A stretch of 7,910 bases of DNA from Campylobacterales bacterium (GCA_016937915.1 JAFGVR010000182.1:1-7910); one strand, 5' to 3'. Shown: positions 1-5,903, numbered from the stretch's first letter. Program-made: numbers and translations. Notes: a model not told the origin generated them from the sequence alone.

Positions 1-405
1 ATTTTGTGGGATGCTATAGCCATAGATGATTTTTGAAACATCTTTGTATGCATCTAAAAATATTTTACCCATAGAGCGGTCATATATCTCAACAGCTTTG
101 ATGTTGTCATTTTGCATAAACTCATTTAAAGTAGCTTTTACAGTCTCCTCATCCATGTTATACAAAGACTCTGTGATAGCTCCAACTATTGAAGATGAAA
201 GTTTTTTGAGGGTCTCTATCTCTTGTTCTACTGCACTGCTCTCAGTTCTATCAAGTTGCTCTATGATGTAACTCTTTTGATTTGACTGAAGTTCATCTAT
301 GATATTGGTTTGATTTTGATACATATACCAGCCAATCGCACCAAAAAGTACAAAAAGCACCAGCACTATAAAAACAACAGTTTTAAAAACTAAACTATTT
401 TTCAA
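1..405 (-). CDS. Membrane-anchored sensor protein, N-terminal part (runs off left edge)
   Basis: This reading frame was translated by hand; 135 codons are visible and the frame is still open at position 1. It starts with TTG at 405-403, supported by an AAGG ribosome binding site at 415-412, six bases upstream. Residues about 9-29 form one strongly hydrophobic helix (TVVFIVLVLFVLFGAIGWYM), preceded by a short basic N-terminus, so the following ~105 residues should be periplasmic. That part begins with a Gln/Glu-rich, probably helical stretch (about 30-70), then NMDEETVKATLNEFMQND and IKAVEIYD, a pattern I associate with extracytoplasmic sensor domains of Campylobacterota histidine kinases, GGDEF proteins or chemoreceptors. 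The output domain lies outside the window, so the class cannot be decided. It is the third gene of an operon behind a porin and a solute-binding protein, which suggests that it senses the same solute. The sensor role is inferred; the membrane topology is read from the sequence. Confidence 0.8.
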   Translation of the reverse strand, partial: MKNSLVFKTVVFIVLVLFVLFGAIGWYMYQNQTNIIDELQSNQKSYIIEQLDRTESSAVEQEIETLKKLSSSIVGAITESLYNMDEETVKATLNEFMQNDNIKAVEIYDRSMGKIFLDAYKDVSKIIYGYSIPQN

Positions 406-411
406 AGAAAA

Positions 412-415
412 CCTT
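412..415 (-). promoter_or_regulatory. Ribosome binding site of the sensor gene, overlapping the upstream stop codon
   Basis: AAGG on the minus strand shares two bases with the TAA stop (416-414) of the binding-protein gene and sits six bases before the TTG at 405. It decides for this TTG over the later ATG at 324-322, which lies inside the membrane helix. A ribosome ending the upstream gene would be placed to restart here. Confidence 0.7.
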
Positions 416-1148
416 ATCTATATTTTTTAACTATCTCTTCTATCTCATGATCTTTTTTCATTTGAATTATAACTTTATCAAATTTTTTTTGAAAATCTTT
501 TAAATATGGATAATCTTTATCGTTTAATGTAAAACCAACATGCCCAAAATTCTCTTTTACTTTTAAACCTCTCTTTATATCTACAAAATTAGATATATCT
601 ATAAGCTCATCATTTACATAAAAATCAGCCATCCCACGAACCACTCTACTCAAACAAGCTTTATTGTCATTTGCTTCTATAAAATTTATCTTTTTTGACT
701 CAACTGCATCATTAAGTTCACTTCCACCAACTGCTTCTATGTTAAAACCTCTATTCATACAAAGGGTTAATCCATAAAAATCTTTTGGAAAATCAACATT
801 ATTTTTTAGAGTTTCACTTTTAGCAAACACTATACTTCTCTCAGCCAAAATTGGCTCAGAAAATTTTGTCCATTTAGTTCTCTCTTCATTATAATACGGT
901 GGGAAAAAAGCAACCGCTTTACCACTCTTTACAAGCTCTTTTGCTCTTTTAAACGCAGTCATATTGAACTTCACATCATAACCATCAATCTTCTCAAATG
1001 CAGATTTTATAATATCTACATAAACACCCCTAGCCTCACCACTCTCTTCATAAGAGTATGGGGGATAGTTTTTATCGCCTACAATCTCAACCACAACAGA
1101 TGCAAAAAGAGCTTTTGCAACAAATAAAAGAAGAAATATTTTTTTCAT
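414..1148 (-). CDS. Periplasmic solute-binding protein, SBP_bac_3 (HisJ/ArtJ-like) family
   Basis: A 244-residue protein of the usual length for family 3 solute-binding proteins. Residues 1-16 are a Sec signal peptide (KK, then a hydrophobic core ending in ALFA), with cleavage probably before Ser17. The mature part starts in the typical way: strand VVEIVGD, then NYPPYSYEE (27-35), then GVYVDIIKSAFEKI (41-54). FFPPYYNEERTKWTKFSEPI (81-100) corresponds to the family's T-x-E-R...FS-P segment, in which the Arg (here Arg90) normally holds a ligand carboxylate. GMADFYVNDE (172-181) corresponds to the second-lobe segment that carries an acidic ligand contact. Cys130 and Cys165 are the only cysteines of the mature protein and could form a disulphide. 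It lies between a porin gene and a sensor gene, with no permease or ATPase gene in view, so a signalling role is as likely as transport. The ligand is unknown; a polar amino acid or small carboxylate is a guess from the family. Confidence 0.9.
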   Translation of the reverse strand: MKKIFLLLFVAKALFASVVVEIVGDKNYPPYSYEESGEARGVYVDIIKSAFEKIDGYDVKFNMTAFKRAKELVKSGKAVAFFPPYYNEERTKWTKFSEPILAERSIVFAKSETLKNNVDFPKDFYGLTLCMNRGFNIEAVGGSELNDAVESKKINFIEANDNKACLSRVVRGMADFYVNDELIDISNFVDIKRGLKVKENFGHVGFTLNDKDYPYLKDFQKKFDKVIIQMKKDHEIEEIVKKYR

Positions 1149-1154
1149 AGATTA

Positions 1155-1158
1155 TCCT
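1155..1158 (-). promoter_or_regulatory. Ribosome binding site of the binding-protein gene, overlapping the porin stop codon
   Basis: AGGA on the minus strand overlaps the TAG stop (1159-1157) of the porin gene and lies six bases before the ATG at 1148-1146. It uses the same stop-over-RBS layout as the next gene junction, which points to one transcript and coupled translation. Confidence 0.7.
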
Positions 1159-2434
1159 AAAATTTATACTTTAAAATCGTTCTAACCAAAGTGTTATCAT
1201 CACCTGACTCTAAAGTTCTTCCAGCTAATTTAAATGTGAACGAGAGTTCATCACTAAACTTGTAACTATTTGAGATTCCATAAGTGTACATATAATCTTC
1301 ACCATCATCAACACCACGCAAAGAATCTTTTGTGTATTGTTTATTTAAATCATAATACCCTATATGCAAAGTTGTGTTTAGGTTTTTAAAGATTGAAAAG
1401 TCACTGTTTAATGAGTAAACACTAGCATCCCTTAGAGATGTCTCAAAGTAACTCACCATCATCCCACTAGCAAAATATGGAAATCCACCCCATGAACCCC
1501 AAAGGTGTGCTGACTCATCATCACTTACACCCATATAGGCCAAAGTGAAATCAGCATCATATATATTTTTAGATACTTTTGCACCCCATACACTATAATC
1601 GATTATCGCTAAAGAGTTTGTTTTAGATATATCTTCTAACTGCCCAACACTATCAAAAGTGTTGTACTGAACCCCAAACTCATAACCATTTAGTTTAAAA
1701 CCAACCTCTGCATAGATCGAGTTCATAAGCTCATGAGCGTAATAATCGCAAATTTGAAACTTATAATTATCACCACTATAATCAAAAGATGCAAAACTTA
1801 TCCCCTCATCATCAACACCAAGAGTTGTAACAGGGTTTGGCCAGTCTGTGACATAGGTGCGGTTTTTATCAGCTTTGTGCATCCAAGGTGATTTGCTCAT
1901 ACTCACAAAACTACCACCATCATACCCAGCATCCCAAGCCCCACTCATACGGCTTATGTGACCTAGTTTAATGTTTGCATCACCTAAGTTTATGTTTGAG
2001 TTTACCCCCTCAAAGCTATTTGCCAAAACAAAATAATCATCACTATCAATCAGTGGTGAAGTAAACTCAAAACGACCAAGCTCTATAAAACTTTTCTCAA
2101 AGCTATATTTTAGATATGCCTGATGCAAGATAGAAAATGTATCACCATCTTTGTCGTAAATATAGGTGTTATTTGTTTTATCTTCCCCATTTAAACCAAA
2201 ATCAGCAATAGCTCCAAAAACCACACCAGCTTCAAAATTTTCATATATCTCTTTTTTGTACCCAAGTTTTAAACTTGTAACAAAAGCTTCACCATCAGCC
2301 CAGTAAAAATCTTGATTATAGTTTACATAAACTGCACGCATATCTACAAAGTAGTCTTTTTCTTGTGCTATTAACTCAGTTGTCATCAATATCAATGAAG
2401 ATGGTAAAATAATTTTTTTTAATATATTCTTCAA
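1157..2434 (-). CDS. OprD-like outer-membrane porin
   Basis: A 425-residue predicted beta-barrel. Residues 1-23 are a signal peptide (NILKK, then a hydrophobic core, then LIA before Gln24). The mature protein has alternating hydrophobic/aromatic strands throughout and ends in the aromatic outer-membrane signature ILKYKF, with the C-terminal Phe recognised by the BAM machinery. HQAYLKYSFEKSFIELGRFE (104-123) followed by TSPLIDSDDYF and NSFEGV (139-144) matches the OprD-family pattern 'QAYL-Y...GRQ...TPL...DDSRM.PN.FEG', so I place it there rather than with the Campylobacter PorA type. OprD-family channels pass small solutes such as amino acids and carboxylates. The start is TTG at 2434-2432, chosen because AAGGA lies at 2446-2442, seven bases upstream, and there is no nearer ATG. 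It is the first gene of the operon with the binding protein and the sensor. Substrate is not known. Confidence 0.85.
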   Translation of the reverse strand: MKNILKKIILPSSLILMTTELIAQEKDYFVDMRAVYVNYNQDFYWADGEAFVTSLKLGYKKEIYENFEAGVVFGAIADFGLNGEDKTNNTYIYDKDGDTFSILHQAYLKYSFEKSFIELGRFEFTSPLIDSDDYFVLANSFEGVNSNINLGDANIKLGHISRMSGAWDAGYDGGSFVSMSKSPWMHKADKNRTYVTDWPNPVTTLGVDDEGISFASFDYSGDNYKFQICDYYAHELMNSIYAEVGFKLNGYEFGVQYNTFDSVGQLEDISKTNSLAIIDYSVWGAKVSKNIYDADFTLAYMGVSDDESAHLWGSWGGFPYFASGMMVSYFETSLRDASVYSLNSDFSIFKNLNTTLHIGYYDLNKQYTKDSLRGVDDGEDYMYTYGISNSYKFSDELSFTFKLAGRTLESGDDNTLVRTILKYKF

Positions 2435-2521
2435 AAAATATTCCTTAAAAGTTTAAAATTGTTATGGTTAAGATGCTATCATTAATAACATTTATAACTC
2501 TCTTAAATATAGAAATTACAT
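2435..2521 (-). promoter_or_regulatory. AT-rich leader and probable promoter region of the porin operon
   Basis: This 87-bp gap follows panC on the same strand. It contains TATAAA (2496-2491 on the minus strand) and an overlapping TATTAAT-like stretch (2486-2481) as candidate -10 boxes. I see no good -35 box, which is usual for Campylobacterota sigma-70 promoters. Near the gene, AAGGA at 2446-2442 is the ribosome binding site. I see no sigma-54 GG-N10-GC element and no clear operator. The exact start of transcription cannot be fixed by eye. Confidence 0.35.
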
Positions 2522-2535
2522 CTAAATCCAGATGT
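2518..2535 (-). terminator. Weak hairpin across the panC stop codon
   Basis: ACATCT (2518-2523) and AGATGT (2530-2535) form a perfect six-pair stem with a six-base loop, covering the panC stop TAG (2524-2522). On the minus strand it is followed by AATTTCTATATTT, which is T-rich but broken. The stem has only two G-C pairs, so this would be at best a leaky terminator, and some read-through from panC into the porin operon is likely. Confidence 0.3.
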
Positions 2536-3349
2536 TATCAAGTAATCTCGTAGTACCAACTTTAGCTTCAACCAAAATTACACTATTACCTATTTGAACC
2601 TCTTTTATAGGGTTAAATTCCCTATCTAAAATCTCAACATAGATAATCTCAAGAGGGTTTAAAATCTCAACTATTTTATCTCTTATCTGTTTTACATCTA
2701 AGATTTTTTTACTTATCATATTACTTGCTTCATATAGTGATGCTGAGATTTTTAAAGCCTCTTTTCTTTGAGTTGCATCTAGATAAACATTTCTACTACT
2801 TTGTGCTAGTCCATCTTTTTCCCTAACTGTATCACAAGGGATTATCTCAACATCCATAAAAAACTGTTTTACCATAAGAGTTATGAGGTTTAGTTGTTGT
2901 GCATCTTTTTTACCAAAGTATGCACGAGTTGGATTTACAATGTTTAGAAGCTTCATAACAACAGTCAAAACACCGTTAAAATGCCCTGGTCTTGAAGCAC
3001 CTTCAAGTACATACCCTCTAACTTTTGGAGCTAAGATGCTAACTTCATCTTCACCATAAATATCAGATGCATTTGGATAAAAAAGAATATCTACACCACT
3101 TATCTCACATATCTTTTTATCAGCTTCCTCTTTTTTTGGGTACTTGTCTAAATCTTCCCCTTTTAAAAACTGGGTAGGATTTACAAATATAGATGCTACT
3201 ACTACATCGTTATCTTTTCTTGCGTTTTTTATGAGTGATATATGCCCCTCATGTAAAGCACCCATAGTTGGGATGAAACCAACACTTTTGTCTTTGAATT
3301 GTTCTTTTAAAACTCTCTTTAATTCAGCTGGAGTTGATACAATCTTCAT
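2522..3349 (-). CDS. panC: Pantothenate synthetase (pantoate--beta-alanine ligase)
   Basis: Cytoplasmic enzyme that joins (R)-pantoate and beta-alanine, using ATP through a pantoyl-adenylate intermediate, to make pantothenate for coenzyme A. It has 275 residues, within the normal range. The sequence shows the nucleotidyltransferase-fold motifs: [13 protein letters not shown] (24-36) with the HIGH-type His33/His36, FVNPTQF (55-61), RPGHFNGV (120-127), YFGKKDAQQ (144-152), and the KMSKS-like loop GLAQSSRN (180-187). A small C-terminal domain follows, with [12 protein letters not shown] near the end. The ATG at 3349-3347 is preceded by GAGG (3359-3356) at six bases, which fixes the start. It is divergent from prfB, with a perfect TATAAT just upstream. 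panB and panD are not adjacent here. All expected active-site motifs are present, so I regard it as functional. Confidence 0.97.
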   Translation of the reverse strand: MKIVSTPAELKRVLKEQFKDKSVGFIPTMGALHEGHISLIKNARKDNDVVVASIFVNPTQFLKGEDLDKYPKKEEADKKICEISGVDILFYPNASDIYGEDEVSILAPKVRGYVLEGASRPGHFNGVLTVVMKLLNIVNPTRAYFGKKDAQQLNLITLMVKQFFMDVEIIPCDTVREKDGLAQSSRNVYLDATQRKEALKISASLYEASNMISKKILDVKQIRDKIVEILNPLEIIYVEILDREFNPIKEVQIGNSVILVEAKVGTTRLLDNIWI

Positions 3350-3366
3350 TTTAAGCCTCTGTTTTA

Positions 3367-3372
3367 TATAAT
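3367..3372 (+). promoter_or_regulatory. -10 box of the prfB promoter
   Basis: A perfect TATAAT on the plus strand, preceded by a T-rich stretch. Transcription would start near 3379, giving a leader of about 20 bases to the ATG at 3401. It lies only four bases from the panC -10 box on the other strand, so the two polymerase sites overlap. Confidence 0.5.
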
Positions 3373-3376
3373 CGCA

Positions 3377-3382
3377 ATTATA
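3377..3382 (-). promoter_or_regulatory. -10 box of the panC promoter
   Basis: A perfect TATAAT reads on the minus strand from 3382 to 3377. Transcription would start near 3370, giving a leader of about 20 bases that carries the GAGG ribosome binding site. There is no convincing -35 box, as is usual for this phylum. Confidence 0.55.
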
Positions 3383-3400
3383 CTATACAATGGATATATG

Positions 3401-4498
3401 ATGGATAACTACGAATACACTGAACTTTTAAAGAATCTAACAATTAAAATAAATAATATTACTGGTGTTGTTGAACCTAAAAAGATAGAAGAGAGACTTG
3501 CTGAGATAGCAGAGATAGAGAATAATCCAGATTTTTGGAGCGATGCAAAAGAGGCTGCTGCTGTTCAAAAAGAGAAAAACACTATCCAAAGAAAGCTAGA
3601 TAAATATAACTCTGCAAAAAGTGCATTAGAAGATGCAAAAGAGTTGTATGAGATGGGGATGGAAGAGGAGGATGAGGAGACAGTGCAGAGCTGTTTTGAA
3701 GATGCCCCTAAACTTGAAGAGTTGATTGAAAATATGGAAGTGGAAGTTATGCTAAGTGGTCCAAACGATTCAAACAACGCTATCCTCTCTATCCACCCTG
3801 GTGCTGGTGGAACTGAGAGTCAAGACTGGGCTGAGATACTTCTTCGTATGTACAAAAGATGGGCTGAGAGGAGAGGTTTTGCTGTTGAAGTGCTTGATTA
3901 TCAAGTGGGTGATGAAGCTGGGATAAAAGATGCATCTATCCTCATAAAAGGGGAAAATGCTTATGGATACCTAAAAGTTGAAAACGGCATCCACAGACTT
4001 GTTCGCATCTCACCATTTGACTCAAATGCAAAAAGGCATACATCTTTTACATCGGTTATGGTTTCCCCTGAGATAGATGATGATATAGATATAGTGATAG
4101 AGGACAAAGATATCCGCATCGACACCTACCGTGCTAGTGGAGCTGGTGGGCAACATGTCAACAAAACAGAATCAGCTGTTCGCATCACCCACATAGAGAC
4201 AAATATAGTTGTTCAGTGTCAAAACGATAGAAGTCAGCACAAAAACAAAGCTACCGCTATGAAGATGTTAAAATCACGCCTTTATGAGCTTCAACTAGAA
4301 CTTAAACAAGCTGAGCTTGATGGTGTATCAAAAAGTGAGATAGGTTGGGGGCATCAGATTCGCTCTTATGTTATGCAACCATATCAGCAGATAAAAGATA
4401 CAAGAAGCAACATAGCATACACTAATGTAAATGCTATCTTAGATGGTGATATAGATAAGATACTTGAAGGTGTTTTAATCTCACAAAGTAGATCTTAA
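3401..4498 (+). CDS. prfB: Peptide chain release factor 2 (RF2)
   Basis: Class I release factor that recognises UGA and UAA in the ribosomal A site and triggers release of the finished protein. It has 365 residues from ATG 3401, the normal length. Domain 1 is the helical, acidic N-terminal part (to about 115). [12 protein letters not shown] (132-143) opens the central part. The stop-codon-reading tripeptide is SPF (204-206, in [12 protein letters not shown]), the RF2 type, where RF1 would have Px[16 protein letters not shown] (247-261) carries the catalytic GGQ. The frame is open from the first codon, so the programmed +1 frameshift at an early UGA, known from Escherichia coli prfB, is absent. 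The tandem ATG at 3398 is also possible; I prefer 3401 because GGA at 3392-3394 is then six bases away instead of three. It ends one base from the convergent gene. Confidence 0.97.
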   Translation: MDNYEYTELLKNLTIKINNITGVVEPKKIEERLAEIAEIENNPDFWSDAKEAAAVQKEKNTIQRKLDKYNSAKSALEDAKELYEMGMEEEDEETVQSCFEDAPKLEELIENMEVEVMLSGPNDSNNAILSIHPGAGGTESQDWAEILLRMYKRWAERRGFAVEVLDYQVGDEAGIKDASILIKGENAYGYLKVENGIHRLVRISPFDSNAKRHTSFTSVMVSPEIDDDIDIVIEDKDIRIDTYRASGAGGQHVNKTESAVRITHIETNIVVQCQNDRSQHKNKATAMKMLKSRLYELQLELKQAELDGVSKSEIGWGHQIRSYVMQPYQQIKDTRSNIAYTNVNAILDGDIDKILEGVLISQSRS

Positions 4499-4524
4499 CC
4501 TACTCTTGTGATTCATCTTTTTTT
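4481..4524 (+). terminator. Probable prfB terminator overlapping both convergent stop codons
   Basis: TCACAAAGTAG (4481-4491) pairs with CTACT (4500-4504) and TTGTGA (4506-4511), leaving C4505 as a single bulge; that is eleven pairs around an eight-base loop. Seven T residues follow at 4518-4524, six bases after the stem. The prfB stop (4496-4498) is in the loop and the opposing gene's stop (4502-4500) is in the 3' arm. On the minus strand no T-run follows, so it works in the plus direction only. The short gap between stem and T-run makes efficiency uncertain. Confidence 0.6.
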
Positions 4525-4829
4525 ATAAAGCTGTATATCAAAAAACCTATCCCAAAAACTATAGAGAGTATCACCATATATCTTAGATGCTCCTCTTGTT
4601 TTGCTTTTATATTTTGCATAAATATAGAGTTTGGTTTTTCACTATCTTGAGTTGCAGAGCTTTTAGAAACTACACTAGCCTCCATCCTAGCTACCCTCAT
4701 AGCAGCTTTTTCATTTTCACTAAGACCCTCTTTAGGTGTTTGCCAAAACATAGCAACTAAACCACCAACTAGCAAGATAGCACCTAAAAACCTACTAATA
4801 AAAATTTTATGTTTTAATATAAATTCCAT
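4500..4829 (-). CDS. Small membrane protein with two transmembrane helices, function unknown
   Basis: A 109-residue protein that I do not recognise. A short basic start (MEFILKHK) leads into a hydrophobic helix at about 9-29 (ISRFLGAILLVGGLVAMFWQ). A polar middle part of about 50 residues follows, rich in Ala, Ser, Glu and Lys and likely helical (NEKAAMRVARMEASVVSK). A second helix lies at about 85-101 (MVILSIVFGIGFLIYSFI), and the tail KKDESQE is charged. By the positive-inside rule both ends are probably cytoplasmic, with the middle part in the periplasm. I start at ATG 4829-4827, with GGGG at 4839-4836 six bases upstream, rather than at the in-frame TTG 4841, which has no ribosome binding site. 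It is tail to tail with prfB (1 bp between stops) and divergent from bpt. The clear helix-loop-helix pattern supports a real gene, but no function follows from the neighbours. Confidence 0.7.
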   Translation of the reverse strand: MEFILKHKIFISRFLGAILLVGGLVAMFWQTPKEGLSENEKAAMRVARMEASVVSKSSATQDSEKPNSIFMQNIKAKQEEHLRYMVILSIVFGIGFLIYSFIKKDESQE

Positions 4830-4852
4830 AATATACCCCAATTTTTAAAGAG

Positions 4853-4858
4853 TATTAT
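4853..4858 (+). promoter_or_regulatory. Candidate -10 box of bpt
   Basis: TATTAT on the plus strand lies 14 bases before the bpt ATG. Transcription would start near 4865, leaving a leader of only about 8 bases and no room for a normal ribosome binding site. On the other strand, CATAAT (4859-4854) overlaps it and could serve the divergent small membrane gene, giving that gene a leader of about 18 bases. Confidence 0.35.
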
Positions 4859-4872
4859 GTCAAAATGTCGGT

Positions 4873-5586
4873 ATGAAAGTACTTAATGAATTTATGTTAA
4901 ATGATAAATGTTCATATCTTAAAGGTTTAGAACAAACTACACATTATAAGCTTATAGATGGGTGTGAGAGTGATTATTGTCAAGCACTTATCGAGAGGGG
5001 TTATAGACGATTTGGTAAAATGTACTTTAGACCTGTATGTGATCATTGTGATGAGTGCCAAAGTATAAAGATAGATGTTGAAAATTTTAAGTTTTCAAAA
5101 TCTCAAAGAAGAGTTTTAAACAAAGCTAAAGAGATAAAAACATATATCAGACAACCTAGCATCACAAAAGAGCATCTAGAGCTTTTTGATAAATATCACC
5201 GCTTTATGAAAGATAAAAAGGGGTGGGATTTTAATCCAACATCTATCCAACACTATCACAACTCATTTGTGGATGGTTATAACGATTTTGGTTATGAGAT
5301 TTTATATTTTCATCAAGATAAGCTTATTGGTGTTGATTTAGTTGACATATTAGAAGATGGCATCTCATCAATTTATTTTTATTATGACCCAGAATATGAT
5401 AGGTATTCGTTAGGTAGATTGTCTCTTTACAATCAAATCCTTTATGCAAGGCAGAGAAATAAAAGATGGATATATTTGGGGTATTATGTAAAAGATTGTC
5501 CAAGTCTTAGTTATAAATCACATTACGAACCTTATGTAACACTTCAAGGAAGACCAAATGATAATGAAGAATTTACCTATAAATGA
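4873..5586 (+). CDS. bpt: Aspartate/glutamate leucyltransferase (bacterial ATE homologue)
   Basis: Transfers leucine from leucyl-tRNA to proteins with N-terminal Asp or Glu, marking them for ClpS/ClpAP degradation in the bacterial N-degron pathway. It has 237 residues, the usual size for Bpt. The N-terminal ATE domain shows CSYL (Cys13), then RGYRRFGKMYFRPVCDHCDEC (42-62) with Cys56, Cys59 and Cys62, then FKFSKSQRR (72-80), all family hallmarks. In eukaryotic ATE1 the equivalent cysteine cluster has been reported to bind an iron-sulfur cluster; whether it does here is not shown. The C-terminal GNAT-like domain contains YFYYDPEYDRYSLG (168-181) and YLGYYVKDCPSLSYK (201-215), also typical. The start is fixed: an in-frame stop lies at 4846-4848 and no other start codon follows it before ATG 4873, yet no Shine-Dalgarno sequence is seen. 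An arginine-specific variant cannot be excluded by eye, but Bpt is the bacterial norm. Confidence 0.93.
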   Translation: MKVLNEFMLNDKCSYLKGLEQTTHYKLIDGCESDYCQALIERGYRRFGKMYFRPVCDHCDECQSIKIDVENFKFSKSQRRVLNKAKEIKTYIRQPSITKEHLELFDKYHRFMKDKKGWDFNPTSIQHYHNSFVDGYNDFGYEILYFHQDKLIGVDLVDILEDGISSIYFYYDPEYDRYSLGRLSLYNQILYARQRNKRWIYLGYYVKDCPSLSYKSHYEPYVTLQGRPNDNEEFTYK

Positions 5587-5598
5587 TACAATTAGCTT

Positions 5599-5835
5599 AT
5601 GATTAATATAATAAAAAAAGAACTAATTATCTACACTGCACTTCTATCAGTGCTAATCGTTTTAATGCATCCCAATCTTTTAAGTGATCCAACAGCAAGA
5701 CTTGGTCTTATGCAAGAGAAGGGGAACTATGTACATCCTCTTTTATATACATTTTTTATTTATTTAGTGCTATATTTTGTAAGATTTGTTATCGGATTTA
5801 TTGCGAAGTTTTTCTATAAAAAGAAAGAAGATTAA
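5599..5835 (+). CDS. Small inner-membrane protein with two transmembrane helices, function unknown
   Basis: A 78-residue protein. A first helix lies at about 8-23 (ELIIYTALLSVLIVLMH). A loop of about 22 residues follows, with HPNLLSDPTARLGLMQEKGN (24-43), and a long second helix at about 46-71 (HPLLYTFFIYLVLYFVRFVIG) leads to a basic tail FYKKKED. The two His-Pro pairs flanking the loop are notable. I have the impression that this loop-plus-helix pattern recurs in Campylobacterota hypothetical proteins, but I cannot name a family. It starts 12 bases after the bpt stop and probably shares its transcript. No Shine-Dalgarno sequence precedes the ATG, and the in-frame TAG at 5593-5595 rules out a longer form. 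It ends in tandem in-frame stops, TAA and TAG (5833-5838). The hydrophobic pattern and tight spacing support a real gene. Confidence 0.72.
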   Translation: MINIIKKELIIYTALLSVLIVLMHPNLLSDPTARLGLMQEKGNYVHPLLYTFFIYLVLYFVRFVIGFIAKFFYKKKED

Positions 5836-5903
5836 TAGACTTCGTTCAATTTTGCGTTATATAAGCTCTACAAGAACTCTAATAAAAGTATAAAAAATAT
5901 TTT
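5836..5903. other. Intergenic sequence between converging genes
   Basis: AT-rich gap between the small membrane gene and the fusA terminator. It holds a short direct repeat, CTCTA at 5869-5873 and again at 5880-5884 give or take a base, and an A/T-rich stretch that supplies the T-tract of the fusA terminator on the other strand. I see no gene or RNA in it. Confidence 0.4.

Noticed and set aside
26..271. Open frame of 81 codons on the plus strand
   Set aside because: It is antisense to the sensor gene, which continues in frame to the window edge with a membrane helix and a ribosome binding site; the plus-strand product has no recognisable features.
2461..2489. GTTAT...ATAAC inverted repeat in the porin leader as an operator
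   Set aside because: Only five pairs with a long unpaired interior in AT-rich DNA; expected by chance.
3144..3777. Antisense open frames over panC and prfB
   Set aside because: Both underlying genes carry complete family motifs; the opposite-strand frames are Ser-rich and typical of shadows.
4827..4841. TTG at 4841 as start of the small membrane protein
   Set aside because: It overlaps the GGGG that best serves as ribosome binding site for the ATG at 4829, and has none of its own.
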